A stretch of DNA of 64,000 nt from Caulobacter endophyticus (GCF_003116815.1 NZ_QDKQ01000064.1:1-64000); one strand, 5' to 3'; shown: positions 8,252 to 17,997, counted from the stretch's first letter. The notes: generated by a model not told the origin, from the letters alone. Program-made: numbers and translations.

Positions 8252-11200
8252 ATGCAGCGCAAGGTCCTGGTCGCGACGGTCGCGGCCGCTCCTCTGATGG
8301 CTATCGCCTTGGCCGCACAGGCCGAGACGGTGGTGAACACCGCGCGGACCACGCCCATCGCCACAGGCACGGCCGGGGCGAACGGCGCGGCCGATGATGT
8401 CAAGATCGACACGGCCGGCTCGATCAAGGTCACCACGCCCGGCGCGCTGGTGACGCTGAACAGCAACAATAAGGTCACCAGCGGCGGGACGCTGAGCGCC
8501 CAGGGCGTCAACGACTCGACGGGCATCCTGATCATCGGCGGCGTGACCGGTACGGTCACCAACACCAGCACGATCACGCTCGACGAGGACTACACCCCGA
8601 CCGACACCGACTCGGACGGCGACCTCGACGGCGCCTTCGCCCTGGGCAGCAACCGCTACGGCATCCGCCTGACCGGTCCTGGCGCCTTCACCGGCGACAT
8701 CATCAACAGCGGCGGCTCGATCCTCATCGAGGGCAACAACTCTGCCGGCATCTCGCTGGAGAGCGCCCTCAACGGCAACCTGACCCTCGGCAACACGACC
8801 GCCGCGTCGGCCGCCATCTCGGTCACCGGCAACAACAGCTACGGCGTGCGCGTCGCCGCCCCGGTCAGCGGCAAGGTGTCCATGACCGCCGGCACCATCT
8901 CGGCCCTGGGCCAGAATGCGACCGGCTTCGCGGTCGACGGCGACGTCGGCGGCGCAGTCCTGCTGCAGGGCGCGATCAGCGCGACCGGCTACCGCTACAC
9001 CACCCGCCCGGCCGACAAGACCGTGCGCGACAAGCTCGACGCCGACGACCTGCTGCAGGGCGGTCCGGCCGTGCGCATCGCCGGCAATGTCGGCGGCGGC
9101 GTCTTCCTCGACATCCGCCCGACCGACAGCGACACCACCAAGACCGACGAAGACGGCGACGGCATCGACGACGCCCTGGAGGGCAACTCGGCGCTGGCCG
9201 TCTACGGCTCGGCCCCCGCCCTGCTGGTCGGTTCGGACACCAAGGCCATCACCCTCGGCGTCATCGGCACGGGCGACAACGCCTACGGCCTGCGCGTGCG
9301 CGGCGGCATCTCGGCCAACGGCGTCTATGACGGCGTCAGCTCGACCGGCATCCAGCTGGGCGGCAACGCCGGCCAGTCGACCACCATCACCAACGGCGCG
9401 AGCCTCGAGGCGACCCTGACCTCGCAGGCCTACGAGGCCAACGCCAACGGCGTGCGGGTGACCGCCGGCGCCAACGCGCCGGTGATCGTCAACAAGGGCA
9501 CGATCACCACGAACAGCGTCTCCGAAGGCCTGTTCGACTCCCGCGGCGTCATCATCGAGGCCGGCGCCAACGTTCCGTCCCTGCGCAACGGCGGCGTGAT
9601 CATCTCCACCGTCTACGGCGAGAAGGGCTCGTCCTACGGCGTGATCGACTATTCGGGCGGCCTCAACGCGATCGAGAACACCGGCTCGATCATCGCGGCC
9701 ATCTCGCCCACCGACGACGCCGACGACAAGGACGACGCCGACACCGATCCCAGCAACGAGACGATCACCGGCAAGGCCGTGGCGATCGACGTCAGCCGCA
9801 ACACCACCGGCGTCACCCTGACCCAGAACGGCGTCGTCAGCACCGACAAGACCCTGCCCGACGCCGACGGCGACGGCGTGCCCGACAACGCCGAGCCGTC
9901 GATCATCGGCCAGATCCGCTTCGGCTCGGGCGCCGACACCTTCAACGTCCTGAACGGCGCCGTGATCGGCGACATCTCGTTCGGCGGCGGCGCCGACAAG
10001 TTCCGCATCGACGGCGGCGCGGCCGTGGTCGGCGCGCTCGACAGCGGCGACGGCCAGCTGGACGTCACCATCGGCAAGGGCTCGCTGGGCATCAGCAACG
10101 CCCAGGCCATCAATGTCACGAGCCTGACCCTCGGCGCCGAGAGCAAGCTGGTGTTCACGGCCGATCCGACGGCGGGAACCAACACCCGCCTGGTGGTCTC
10201 GGGCGCGGCCAACATCGCCTCGGGCGCGCAGCTTGGCCTGCGCCTGACCAGCCTCCTGACCGCGCCGACCTCGTACAACGTCATCAGCGCCGGCTCGCTG
10301 ACCAGCGGCGTCTTCGGCCAGGGCCTGCTCGACAACGCGCCGTACATGTACGTCGCCACCGCCCGCGCCGCCGGCAACGACGTCTATCTGGACGTGCGCC
10401 GCCGCACCGCCGCGGAGATCGGCCTGGCCCGCTCGGGCTCCCAGGCCTACGACACGCTGTTCGGCTCGCTGGCCGGCGACAAGGACGTCGCCAACCTGTT
10501 CCTGGGCATCAACGACAAGGGCACGTTCGTCCACAACTACAACCAGCTGCTGCCCGACCAGGGCGAGGGGATGTTCGCCACGCTGCAGAACATCAACCAG
10601 CAGATCTCGGCGGCCACCGCGATCCGGCCCGATCCGGGCGACCGTTATGGCCCCGACAGCATCTGGGTGCAGGAGATCAACGGCCTGGTGCGCCGCGAGG
10701 ACGGCGAGACTCTAGGCACCGACACCCAGGCCTTCGGCTTCGTGGCCGGCTACGAGGCCATGGGCGACGCGGGCGGGGCCCTGGGCGTGACCCTGGCCTA
10801 CACCGCGCTGGAAGAACACGACACGGTCGCCCAGGTGGGCGAGCAGACCACCGCCTCGATCGTCCAGGCCGGCGTCTACTGGCGCCGTTCGGTCGGTCCC
10901 TGGCGCTTCAACATGGGCGGCGGCGCCGGCTACGGCTGGTTCGAGAGCAACCGCGTGCTGTTCCTCGACCTCAACGGCGACGGCGTCACCGACGAGGATC
11001 GCGTGACCAAGGCCGACTGGGGCGCGGTGACCGCCAACGCCTTCGCCGGCGCGGCCTACGAGGCCAAGCTGGGCCGGTTCTTCACCCGTCCCGAAGCGCG
11101 CATGGACTACACCTACCTGAACGAAAGCAGCCACGACGAAGTCGGCGGCGGCGAGGTTCTGGACGGCGCCATCGGCAGCCGCAAGTGGAGCAACCTGTCG

Positions 11201-11494
11201 GGCGACCTGGGCCTGGTCATGGGCGCCGACTTCGGTCGCGAAGTGTGGCTGCGCCCCGAAGTGCGCGTCGGCTACCGCAAGACCATCGCCGGCAGCCTGG
11301 CCGACACCGTCGTGACCAAGAAGAACGGCAAGTACGTGCTGGAAGCCTTCGACAACCGCGACGGCGCCCTGACCCTGGGCTTCGCCCTGCGGGCCGGCAC
11401 GGCCATGTCCTACGTCGCCCTGGAAGGCGGCGCGGAAAGCACCAAGCGCCAGAAGCGCTACAACGTGAAGCTCACCGGCCGGACGATGTTCTAG
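8252..11494 (+). CDS. Autotransporter with calcium-type acidic repeats
   Basis: A 1080-residue outer-membrane/secreted protein. A Sec signal peptide (MQRKV... ending AAQA) leads into a passenger of about 700 residues rich in Gly, Asn, Thr and Ser with beta-helix character. Asp-rich segments of the thrombospondin type-3/dockerin style occur (DTDSDGDLDG, DEDGDGIDD, DADGDGVPDN). The last 270 or so residues form an autotransporter beta-barrel and end in Phe; a further DLNGDGVTDED segment lies within the barrel region. The ATG at 8252 is chosen because it starts the signal peptide, although the frame is open from 8165. The passenger's function (adhesion, surface layer) cannot be read from sequence. 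A strong terminator follows. Confidence 0.88.
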   Translation: MQRKVLVATVAAAPLMAIALAAQAETVVNTARTTPIATGTAGANGAADDVKIDTAGSIKVTTPGALVTLNSNNKVTSGGTLSAQGVNDSTGILIIGGVTGTVTNTSTITLDEDYTPTDTDSDGDLDGAFALGSNRYGIRLTGPGAFTGDIINSGGSILIEGNNSAGISLESALNGNLTLGNTTAASAAISVTGNNSYGVRVAAPVSGKVSMTAGTISALGQNATGFAVDGDVGGAVLLQGAISATGYRYTTRPADKTVRDKLDADDLLQGGPAVRIAGNVGGGVFLDIRPTDSDTTKTDEDGDGIDDALEGNSALAVYGSAPALLVGSDTKAITLGVIGTGDNAYGLRVRGGISANGVYDGVSSTGIQLGGNAGQSTTITNGASLEATLTSQAYEANANGVRVTAGANAPVIVNKGTITTNSVSEGLFDSRGVIIEAGANVPSLRNGGVIISTVYGEKGSSYGVIDYSGGLNAIENTGSIIAAISPTDDADDKDDADTDPSNETITGKAVAIDVSRNTTGVTLTQNGVVSTDKTLPDADGDGVPDNAEPSIIGQIRFGSGADTFNVLNGAVIGDISFGGGADKFRIDGGAAVVGALDSGDGQLDVTIGKGSLGISNAQAINVTSLTLGAESKLVFTADPTAGTNTRLVVSGAANIASGAQLGLRLTSLLTAPTSYNVISAGSLTSGVFGQGLLDNAPYMYVATARAAGNDVYLDVRRRTAAEIGLARSGSQAYDTLFGSLAGDKDVANLFLGINDKGTFVHNYNQLLPDQGEGMFATLQNINQQISAATAIRPDPGDRYGPDSIWVQEINGLVRREDGETLGTDTQAFGFVAGYEAMGDAGGALGVTLAYTALEEHDTVAQVGEQTTASIVQAGVYWRRSVGPWRFNMGGGAGYGWFESNRVLFLDLNGDGVTDEDRVTKADWGAVTANAFAGAAYEAKLGRFFTRPEARMDYTYLNESSHDEVGGGEVLDGAIGSRKWSNLSGDLGLVMGADFGREVWLRPEVRVGYRKTIAGSLADTVVTKKNGKYVLEAFDNRDGALTLGFALRAGTAMSYVALEGGAESTKRQKRYNVKLTGRTMF

Positions 11495-11519
11495 ACCGCC
11501 CGACTGCCAGGTGGAGTTG

Positions 11520-11548
11520 AAGGCCCCGCACAACGCGCGGGGCCTTTT
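11520..11548 (+). terminator. Rho-independent terminator after autotransporter
   Basis: AAGGCCCCGC, a five-base loop, GCGGGGCCTT and then a T-rich tail (TTTTTC). It lies 26 bases after the autotransporter stop. Confidence 0.9.
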
Positions 11549-11700
11549 TCTTTGGATTGTCCGCTCCCGGAGCGACGTTTGGCCGCAGCAGCGAACAAAA
11601 CCAAGGACTTGGATCGTCAAAGCTCCATTTAGGCCTACTCGTTAGTCATATTCTCCTGAGCAATAGGACGGCGGCCCCAGCCCGCCGCGAGGGGAAGACC

Positions 11701-13230
11701 GTGACCATCAACCGCCTTGCCTCGCGCATGGCCCTGATCGCCTGCGCCTCGACGCTGGCGATCGCGGGCGGCGCCCAGGCGCAGACGTCGACGCCGAGCG
11801 ACCAGCAGGCTCGGATCGAGGCCTTGGAAGCGCAGCTGAAGTTCCTGCAGCAGCAGATCAACGACCTGAAGGCCGCCAGCGCCGCCGCCCCGGTTCCGAC
11901 GGCCGTCCCTGCAGCGGCGCCCATGCCGATCCAGGTTGCCGCCAGCGCGCCCGCCGCCGCGCCGAAGGCGGCCCCTGCCGCATCGCCGCTGCCGGCCGCC
12001 ACCGTCAGCATCGCCGCCGGCCGCCCGACCATCGCCTCCACCGACGGCGCCTTCACCGCCAGCCTGCACGGGGTGATGCAGCTCGACACCGCCCACTACT
12101 TCCAGGACAAGGGCCTGCCGGCGGTGATCGGCAACGGTCGCGACCTCAACAGCGGCAGCAACTTCCGCCGCGCGCGCCTGGGTCTCGACGGCCGGTTCTT
12201 CAGGAACTTCGACTATTCGATCCTGCTCGACTTCGGCGGCAACGGGACCGACGGGCCCGGCATGCTCCAGGAGCTGTTCGTCCAGTACAACTACGCGCCG
12301 TTCAAGGTGCGGGTCGGGGCCTTTGCGCCCAGCGTGGGCCTGAGCGACGCGGCGTCGCAGAACGGTTCGCTGTTCCCCGAGCGCCCGGCGATCGCCGAGA
12401 TGGTGCGGGGCCTGGCCGCCGCCGACCGCCGCTATGGCCTGCAGGTGCAGACCTCGGGCGAGAACTGGCTGCTGTCGGCCGCCGCCACCGGCGGCAAGAG
12501 CGGCGATGCGCAGACCTTCGACGAGCAGCAGGCCTATGTCGGCCGCGCCGCCTTCGCCCCGATCAAGAGCAAGGACTGGCTGCTGCACCTGGGCGTCAAC
12601 GGCGGCTACATCGCCACCCCGGCCCAGGCGGCGGTCGGCGGCGCCTACGCCCTGACCCTGGCCGAGCGGCCCGAGCTGCGCGTCGACGGGGCCACCCTGG
12701 TCTCGACCGGCGCCCTGGACGCCAGGAACCTGCGCCACCTGGGCGCCGAGCTTGCCGTGCAGCACAAGAGCCTGCTGATCCAGAGCGAAGTGTTCGACCT
12801 TGCGCTGGAACGCCGCAACGCCGCCGCGGGCGTCAGCGACCCGAAGTTCGGCGGCTGGTACGTCGAGGGCGGCCTGGTGCTGACCGGCGAGAGCCGCCGC
12901 TACAACGCCTCGACCTTCGCCTTCGACGCCCCGTCCATCGCCCACCCCTTCGACCCGAAGGCGGGCCAGTGGGGCGCCTGGGAGCTGGCGGCGCGCTATT
13001 CGGTGCTCGACCTCAACCACCACGAACTGGCCGCCCTGGCCGCCGACCGGGTGCGCGGCGGCGAGCAGACGATCTGGAGCGCGGGGGTCAACTGGTTCCC
13101 CAACTCGGTGACGAAGGTTTCGCTGGACTATCTGGACGTCGACATCGACCGGCTGGACCCGGCCGGCGGCGCGATCCCGCTGAGCCAGGGCTACCAGGCG
13201 GTCAACCTGCGCAGCCAGTTCGCGTTCTGA
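11701..13230 (+). CDS. OprP/OprO-type porin
   Basis: An outer-membrane porin of 509 residues. A signal peptide (ending GGAQA-Q) is followed by a short coiled coil (QARIEALEAQLKFLQQQIND), an Ala/Pro linker, and a beta-barrel of the phosphate-selective porin O/P family, with an aromatic C-terminal residue (...FAF). I chose GTG at 11701: GAGGGGAAG stands just before it and the signal peptide begins there, whereas the ATG at 11557 overlaps the terminator zone. Proximity to the pst locus hints at anion uptake, but no Pho box was found in front of it. Confidence 0.87.
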   Translation: MTINRLASRMALIACASTLAIAGGAQAQTSTPSDQQARIEALEAQLKFLQQQINDLKAASAAAPVPTAVPAAAPMPIQVAASAPAAAPKAAPAASPLPAATVSIAAGRPTIASTDGAFTASLHGVMQLDTAHYFQDKGLPAVIGNGRDLNSGSNFRRARLGLDGRFFRNFDYSILLDFGGNGTDGPGMLQELFVQYNYAPFKVRVGAFAPSVGLSDAASQNGSLFPERPAIAEMVRGLAAADRRYGLQVQTSGENWLLSAAATGGKSGDAQTFDEQQAYVGRAAFAPIKSKDWLLHLGVNGGYIATPAQAAVGGAYALTLAERPELRVDGATLVSTGALDARNLRHLGAELAVQHKSLLIQSEVFDLALERRNAAAGVSDPKFGGWYVEGGLVLTGESRRYNASTFAFDAPSIAHPFDPKAGQWGAWELAARYSVLDLNHHELAALAADRVRGGEQTIWSAGVNWFPNSVTKVSLDYLDVDIDRLDPAGGAIPLSQGYQAVNLRSQFAF

Positions 13231-13239
13231 CGAGGTTGG

Positions 13240-13264
13240 TGACGGGCCATCCCATGGCCCGTCA
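13240..13264. terminator. Perfect hairpin between convergent genes
   Basis: TGACGGGCCAT and ATGGCCCGTCA (11 bases each) flank a three-base loop, 10 bases after the porin stop and 36 before the end of the convergent gene. There is no T-run, so termination in either direction is inferred from position. Confidence 0.5.
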
Positions 13265-13299
13265 TCTCCGCCCTTCTTGGCAGGCTGCCCCTCCGGCGC

Positions 13300-13893
13300 C
13301 TAGGCAGCCTTCAGGTCAGGTCGAACGATCGCCCAGAAGCTCGCCGTCGCGGCCACGCCCAAAGCCGCGCTCATTGCCAGCACCGCTGGATCGAGCCCGA
13401 ACTCGACGGCCAACCCCATGCTGGTCGCTTCCCCCGCCGAAACGATCAGCGCTCGCCCCAAGCCCGTGACAAGGGCGGCGGCCAAGCCTCCCGCGACAAC
13501 GGTCACCCCCAAGCCGGTCCGTCGACGAGCGCCCAGATGGGCAAAGAGAGGAAGGCCGACCACCAGCATGACGAGGTAGGCGACAATCGCCACCGTGACC
13601 GCGGCCGCCGCCGGATATGGCCCCCGGCTCCAAAGCGCCCAGGCAAAGGCGAGAATGGGCGCCCACAGCGGCGCAAGCCAGAAAGCAATGATCGTTCGGC
13701 TCGGCCTGGCCAGGAACGTGGCGGCCGCCACGAGCAGGAGAACTCCCGGTGCGGAATTGAGCGCGACGCCCAGTCCCGTTACCGGCCCGCCCGATCTAGC
13801 CCCGCTCCATATCCAGTAGGCGGTCGGCGCCAGGTACAGCACCCCTAGTGCGATCAGCGCGGCGGCTACGAGACGTGTTTTCGTGACAATCAT
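13300..13893 (-). CDS. Hypothetical multi-pass membrane protein
   Basis: A protein of 197 residues with five to six hydrophobic segments (about 5-25, 38-60, 68-85, 93-120, 125-150, 165-190) and no motif I recognise. The ATG at 13893 is preferred because the first membrane helix starts there; the frame is open back to 13983. Its base composition is slightly less G+C-rich than its neighbours. It converges on the porin gene. Confidence 0.6.
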   Translation of the reverse strand: MIVTKTRLVAAALIALGVLYLAPTAYWIWSGARSGGPVTGLGVALNSAPGVLLLVAAATFLARPSRTIIAFWLAPLWAPILAFAWALWSRGPYPAAAAVTVAIVAYLVMLVVGLPLFAHLGARRRTGLGVTVVAGGLAAALVTGLGRALIVSAGEATSMGLAVEFGLDPAVLAMSAALGVAATASFWAIVRPDLKAA

Positions 13894-14046
13894 CGAAACA
13901 ACTTCAGACGGGCTTCGATTGAAATCATAGTGCGATGCGGACGCATGCGCAGCCCTCAGGTTGCAAGGCCTGATCTGAACCACTCCGCCCGCAAGTACTG
14001 AAAAGCGTCACTTGCGACCGCGCGAGCGGCCCGCATAGATGCGCCC

Positions 14047-14436
14047 ATGACCAACCCGTCCAAGACCGAGCGGATGGACCTGCGGCGTTCGATCGGGAAC
14101 CGGGTCGTCCCGACGCCCGTCGCGCGTGGCCCCGCCGCGGCCTGCCTCTGGCCGCATGCGTGCTTCGAGTGCCGCAAGTCCTGGAAGCTGAGCAACGCCG
14201 CCGCCGGCGCCTGCCCGGAGTGCGCGCGGCCGTTGCATTGGATGGGCCGGGCCTTCAAGGCGCCTCGCAAGGCCGACAAGGACCAGTGGACCAAGGTCCG
14301 GCTCCTGTGGCTCGCCGGGTTTCGCTTCGTCAGTCACACGCGGGGGCGGGAGGCCGAGCCCTTCCCGGACCGTCCAGGCGAGGTCGAGGCGTTCGTCCGA
14401 CGAAACCCCGAGCATCCCTTCCGGATCGAGCGCTGA
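14047..14436 (+). CDS. Hypothetical zinc-ribbon protein
   Basis: A small basic protein of 129 residues. Two CxxC pairs (C39/C42 and C56/C59) spaced by 13 residues form a probable zinc ribbon, and Trp and basic residues follow. It has no membrane segment. A nucleic-acid-binding or structural role is possible but not shown. It stands alone ahead of the sulfate-binding protein genes. Confidence 0.72.
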   Translation: MTNPSKTERMDLRRSIGNRVVPTPVARGPAAACLWPHACFECRKSWKLSNAAAGACPECARPLHWMGRAFKAPRKADKDQWTKVRLLWLAGFRFVSHTRGREAEPFPDRPGEVEAFVRRNPEHPFRIER

Positions 14437-14450
14437 CCGGCGAGCGCCGC

Positions 14451-14472
14451 TTTCTGATGCCTCCATCAGAAA
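14451..14472. promoter_or_regulatory. Perfect dyad upstream of sulfate-binding gene
   Basis: TTTCTGATG and CATCAGAAA (9 bases each) around CCTC. It lies 63 bases before the first sulfate-binding protein start and 14 after the preceding stop. It may be an operator or a weak terminator. Part of it (TGATGCCTCCATC) is nearly repeated upstream of the second paralogue at 15605. Confidence 0.4.
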
Positions 14473-14535
14473 CATTCGCGCGCGTGGCGGCCGCCTGATC
14501 GGTCAAGGTCGCGGCGTTATCCGAGAGGACGCCCG

Positions 14536-15564
14536 ATGACCCTGTTCCGCCTTCCCACCCGTCGTGACCTCGCGGTCGGCGCGGGCGCCCTGGCGGCTGC
14601 GCCCGCGAGCGCGCTGGCCCAGAAGGCGCCCAAGGTCGTCACCCTGTTGAACGTCAGCTACGACCCCACCCGTGAGCTCTACCAGGACATCAACCCGGCC
14701 TTCGCCGCCTACTGGAAGCGCCGGGTGGGCCAGACGCTGGAGATCCGCCAGAGCCACGGGGGTTCGGGCAAGCAGGCGCGCTCGGTGATCGACGGGCTGC
14801 AGGCCGACGTCGTCACCCTGGCGCTGGCGGACGACATCGACCAGATCGCCGCCCGCGGGCTGACGGCGGCCAACTGGCAGTCGCGCCTGCCGCAGAACTC
14901 GGCCCCCTACGCCTCGACGATCGTGTTCCTGGTGCGCAAGGGCAACCCCAAGCGGATCAAGGACTGGGGCGACATCGTCAAACCCGGGGTGGCGATCATC
15001 ACCCCCAATCCCAAGACCGGCGGCGCGCCGCGCTGGGCGTATCTGGCCGCCTGGGCCTGGGCGCTGAAGCAGCCGGGCGGCAATGACGCCTCGGCCCAGG
15101 CGTTCGTGCGCCAGCTCTATCGCCAGGTCCCGGTGCTCGACAGCGGGGCGCGCGGCTCGATGACCACCTTCGCCCAGCGAGGCGTCGGCGACGTGCTGCT
15201 GACCTGGGAGAACGAGGCCCACCTGGCCCGCCAGGAGTTCGCCGCCGACGGGCTGGAGATCGTCTATCCGTCGCGCTCGATCCTGGCCGAGCCGTCAGTG
15301 GCCGTGGTCGACAGCGTGGTGAAGCGGCGCGGCACGAAGCTGGTCGCCGAAGGGTATCTCAACTTCCTCTACAGCCCGCTGGCCCAGGACCTGATCGGCA
15401 AGCATCACTACCGCCCGCGCAACGCCCAGGCGGCGGCGAAATACGCCGCCAAGTTCCCCAAGATCCCGTTGGCCACCATCGACGGCCAGTTCGGCGGCTG
15501 GAAGAAAGCGCAGGGCCGCCACTTCGCCGACGGCGGCGTCTTCGATCAAATCTACCGGCCGTGA
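14536..15564 (+). CDS. Sulfate ABC transporter substrate-binding protein (paralogue 1)
   Basis: A periplasmic binding protein of 342 residues from the Sbp/CysP family that delivers sulfate or thiosulfate to CysTWA. An N-terminal signal (ending ALAQ) is followed by the family motif [12 protein letters not shown] near residue 36, [14 protein letters not shown] near 75, and the conserved KTGGAPRW and [11 protein letters not shown] blocks. The Shine-Dalgarno GAGAGGA precedes the ATG. It is highly similar to the next gene, a tandem duplication. The permease and ATPase genes are not in this window. Confidence 0.93.
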   Translation: MTLFRLPTRRDLAVGAGALAAAPASALAQKAPKVVTLLNVSYDPTRELYQDINPAFAAYWKRRVGQTLEIRQSHGGSGKQARSVIDGLQADVVTLALADDIDQIAARGLTAANWQSRLPQNSAPYASTIVFLVRKGNPKRIKDWGDIVKPGVAIITPNPKTGGAPRWAYLAAWAWALKQPGGNDASAQAFVRQLYRQVPVLDSGARGSMTTFAQRGVGDVLLTWENEAHLARQEFAADGLEIVYPSRSILAEPSVAVVDSVVKRRGTKLVAEGYLNFLYSPLAQDLIGKHHYRPRNAQAAAKYAAKFPKIPLATIDGQFGGWKKAQGRHFADGGVFDQIYRP

Positions 15565-15668
15565 GAGTCTTCTTGGGCGTGAAGCCTACCTGGACAATAG
15601 GGTATGACGCCTCCATCCGGTTCGTGCGTTAATCGCTCGGACCCATCGGAGCCAAGAGCGACATCGCC

Positions 15669-16715
15669 ATGACCAACGCCTTCAAGTCTCCCACCCGGCG
15701 CGGCCTGCTCGGCGCGGCGGGCGCCGGCGCCGCCGCTTTCGGGGCCCCCGCCCTGCTGGCGGGCCAGGCCCAGGCCGCCGGGTCGCTGACCCTGCTGAAC
15801 GTCAGCTACGACCCGACCCGCGAGCTCTACAAGGATATCAACACCGCCTACGCCCGGTACTGGAAGGACAAGGTCGGCCAGACCCTGACCATCAACCAGA
15901 GCCACGGCGGCTCGGGCAAGCAGGCCCGCTCGGTGATCGACGGCCTGCAGGCAGACGTGGTCACGCTGGCCCTGGCCTACGATATCGATGAAATCGCCGA
16001 CAAGGCCAAGCTCCTGCCGGCCAACTGGCAGTCGCGCCTGCCGCAGAACTCGACGCCCTACACCTCGACGATCGTGTTCCTGGTCCGCAAGGGCAACCCG
16101 AAGAAGATCGCCGACTGGCCGGATCTGGTGAAGCCGGGCGTCGGCGTCATCACTCCCAACCCGAAAACCTCGGGCGGGGCGCGCTGGAACTACCTGGCCG
16201 CCTGGGCCTGGGCGCTGAAGCAGCCGGGCGGCAATCCGGCCAAGGCCGAGGCCTATCTGAAGGACCTGTTCAACCACGTGCCGGTGCTCGACACCGGCGC
16301 CCGCGGCGCCACCACCACCTTCACCCAGCGCGGCATCGGCGACGTGCTGCTGGCCTGGGAGAACGAAGCGTTCCTGGCGCTGGAGGAACTGCCGGGCCAG
16401 TTCGAGATCGCGGTGCCCTCCCGATCGATCCTGGCCGAGCCGCCGGTGGCCCTGGTCGACAAGAACGTCGACCGCCACAAGACCCGCCTGGCCGCCACGG
16501 GGTACCTCAACTTCCTCTACAGCCCGCTGGCCCAGGAGCTGATCGCCAAGCACCACTACCGTCCGCGCAACGCGGCCGTGGCCAAGAAGTACGCCGGCAA
16601 GTTCAAGTCGATCCCGCTGTCGACCATCGACGACACCTTCGGCGGCTGGAAGAAGGCCCAGGCCACCCACTTCGCCGACGGCGGCGTCTTCGACCGCATC
16701 TACCGTCCGAAATAG
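15669..16715 (+). CDS. Sulfate ABC transporter substrate-binding protein (paralogue 2)
   Basis: Second copy of the periplasmic sulfate-binding protein, 348 residues. Its twin-arginine-like signal ([10 protein letters not shown]) ends near AQAAG. It shares the same [37 protein letters not shown] and [11 protein letters not shown] blocks with paralogue 1, differing mostly in the N-terminal region and charged surface positions. A GC-rich hairpin follows its stop. Having two binding proteins suggests separate affinities or substrates (sulfate versus thiosulfate); this is inference. Confidence 0.93.
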   Translation: MTNAFKSPTRRGLLGAAGAGAAAFGAPALLAGQAQAAGSLTLLNVSYDPTRELYKDINTAYARYWKDKVGQTLTINQSHGGSGKQARSVIDGLQADVVTLALAYDIDEIADKAKLLPANWQSRLPQNSTPYTSTIVFLVRKGNPKKIADWPDLVKPGVGVITPNPKTSGGARWNYLAAWAWALKQPGGNPAKAEAYLKDLFNHVPVLDTGARGATTTFTQRGIGDVLLAWENEAFLALEELPGQFEIAVPSRSILAEPPVALVDKNVDRHKTRLAATGYLNFLYSPLAQELIAKHHYRPRNAAVAKKYAGKFKSIPLSTIDDTFGGWKKAQATHFADGGVFDRIYRPK

Positions 16716-16745
16716 GCGCAGCTTTCACAGCTTGACCATTCCAGG

Positions 16746-16772
16746 CGCGGCGGTCCCCATGGGGCCGCCGCG
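16746..16772 (+). terminator. GC-rich hairpin after second sulfate-binding gene
   Basis: CGCGGCGG-T-CCCC, an AT loop, then GGGG-CCGCCGCG, with one bulged base. It lies about 30 bases after the stop and before the lovK promoter. Only a weak T tract follows. Confidence 0.5.
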
Positions 16773-16801
16773 TCTTGCGTTTCCACGCTGAAGCTTTGTC
16801 G

Positions 16802-16826
16802 GGAACCCGACCCTTAAAAGCACGTT
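16802..16826 (+). promoter_or_regulatory. SigT (EcfG)-type promoter for lovK
   Basis: GGAAC at 16802-16806 and CGTT at 16823-16826 with a 16-base spacer match the GGAAC-N16/17-CGTT promoter of the alphaproteobacterial general-stress sigma factor. Transcription should begin near 16832-16834, upstream of the lovK ATG at 16875. Confidence 0.78.
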
Positions 16827-16874
16827 CAGCCGATGACGGGGCGTCCATCGAACAAGCCGGGGTCGGGCTCAGGA

Positions 16875-17984
16875 ATGACGGATTATCTGAAGTCGCAACG
16901 GGCGGGCGATCAGCTCGCGACCGAGCACGGCATCGACGACCCTTTCGCCGCCGCCATCCGCGCCACCCGCATGGCCATGATCGTCACCGACGCCACCCAG
17001 GCCGACAATCCGATCATCTTCGCCAACGACGCCTTCCTGCGGCTGACCGGCTACGCCCGGGCCGAGGTGATCGGCCGCAACTGCCGCTTCCTGCAGGGAC
17101 CCGACACCGATCCCGCCTCGGTCGGCGATCTGCGGCTGGCGATCGCTTCGGGCGAGGACATCGCCATCGACATCCTCAACTACCGCAAGGACGGCAGCAG
17201 CTTCTGGAACGCGCTGTACCTCAGCCCCGTGCGCAACAAGCTGGGCGAGATCATCTACTTCTTCGGCTCGCAGCTGGACGTCAGCGACAAGAAGCAGACC
17301 GAGGCCCACCTGCGCGCGACCCGCAGCGACCTGGAGGACGCCGTCGAGGCGCGCACCCGCGAGCTGTCCCAGGCCCTGGAGCAGAAGACCGCCCTGCTGC
17401 ACGAGGTCGACCACCGGGTGAAAAACAACCTGCAGCTCATCTCCTCGCTGCTGCTGCTGCAGAACCGGCGCGAGAAGGAGCCGGCGGTCAAGCACAGCCT
17501 GCGCGGCATGCTGGAACGGGTGAACGCCATCGCCACCGTCCACCGCCGGCTGTTCCAGAGCGAGGACGTCGAGCGCTTCGACGTCTCGGCCTTCGTGCGC
17601 GACCTTGTCTCGGACATGGCCGGCTCGGCCAATCGCGACGAGATCCGCGTCAGCCTGGACCTGGAGCGCGTGGACGTGCCGGCCTCCAAGGCCGCACCGC
17701 TCGCCCTGGTGATCAGCGAGCTGTTCTCAAACGCCCTGCGCCACGGTTTTCCGGAGGGGCGCGGAGGACACATCTCGGTATCGATCACTCGCACGAACGG
17801 CGAGTTCCGGATCGAAATCGCCGACGACGGCGTTGGAATGGCTGAAGGGGCCCGGACTTCGGGTTTCGGACTGACCATCGTCCAGCTGCTGTGCCAGCAG
17901 CTGAAGGCGCGGTCCGAGACGACAAGCGCCGAGCCCGGAACCCGTGTCGTCGTCAACCTGCCCGTCAACGGCGCGCACCATTAG
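16875..17984 (+). CDS. lovK: LOV-domain blue-light sensor histidine kinase LovK
   Basis: A soluble photosensory kinase of 369 residues. The LOV/PAS domain (about 25-135) holds the flavin-cysteinyl motif GRNCRFLQG with photoactive Cys70. A coiled linker (about 137-172) leads to a HisKA_2 domain with H180 in the HRVKNNLQ motif, then an HATPase domain with a D-G-G box and GFGLTIV. In Caulobacter LovK works with LovR to tune the SigT general stress response and adhesion. The ATG at 16875 aligns with the expected N-terminus; an in-frame ATG at 16833 coincides with the predicted transcription start and could give a leaderless longer form. lovR follows 13 bases downstream. Confidence 0.95.
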   Translation: MTDYLKSQRAGDQLATEHGIDDPFAAAIRATRMAMIVTDATQADNPIIFANDAFLRLTGYARAEVIGRNCRFLQGPDTDPASVGDLRLAIASGEDIAIDILNYRKDGSSFWNALYLSPVRNKLGEIIYFFGSQLDVSDKKQTEAHLRATRSDLEDAVEARTRELSQALEQKTALLHEVDHRVKNNLQLISSLLLLQNRREKEPAVKHSLRGMLERVNAIATVHRRLFQSEDVERFDVSAFVRDLVSDMAGSANRDEIRVSLDLERVDVPASKAAPLALVISELFSNALRHGFPEGRGGHISVSITRTNGEFRIEIADDGVGMAEGARTSGFGLTIVQLLCQQLKARSETTSAEPGTRVVVNLPVNGAHH

Positions 17985-17997
17985 GAACCAGTGACCC

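Noticed and set aside
11557-11700. Pho box upstream of the OprP-type porin
   Set aside because: GTCA-like cores are present but not at 11-base spacing, so phosphate control is not supported by sequence.
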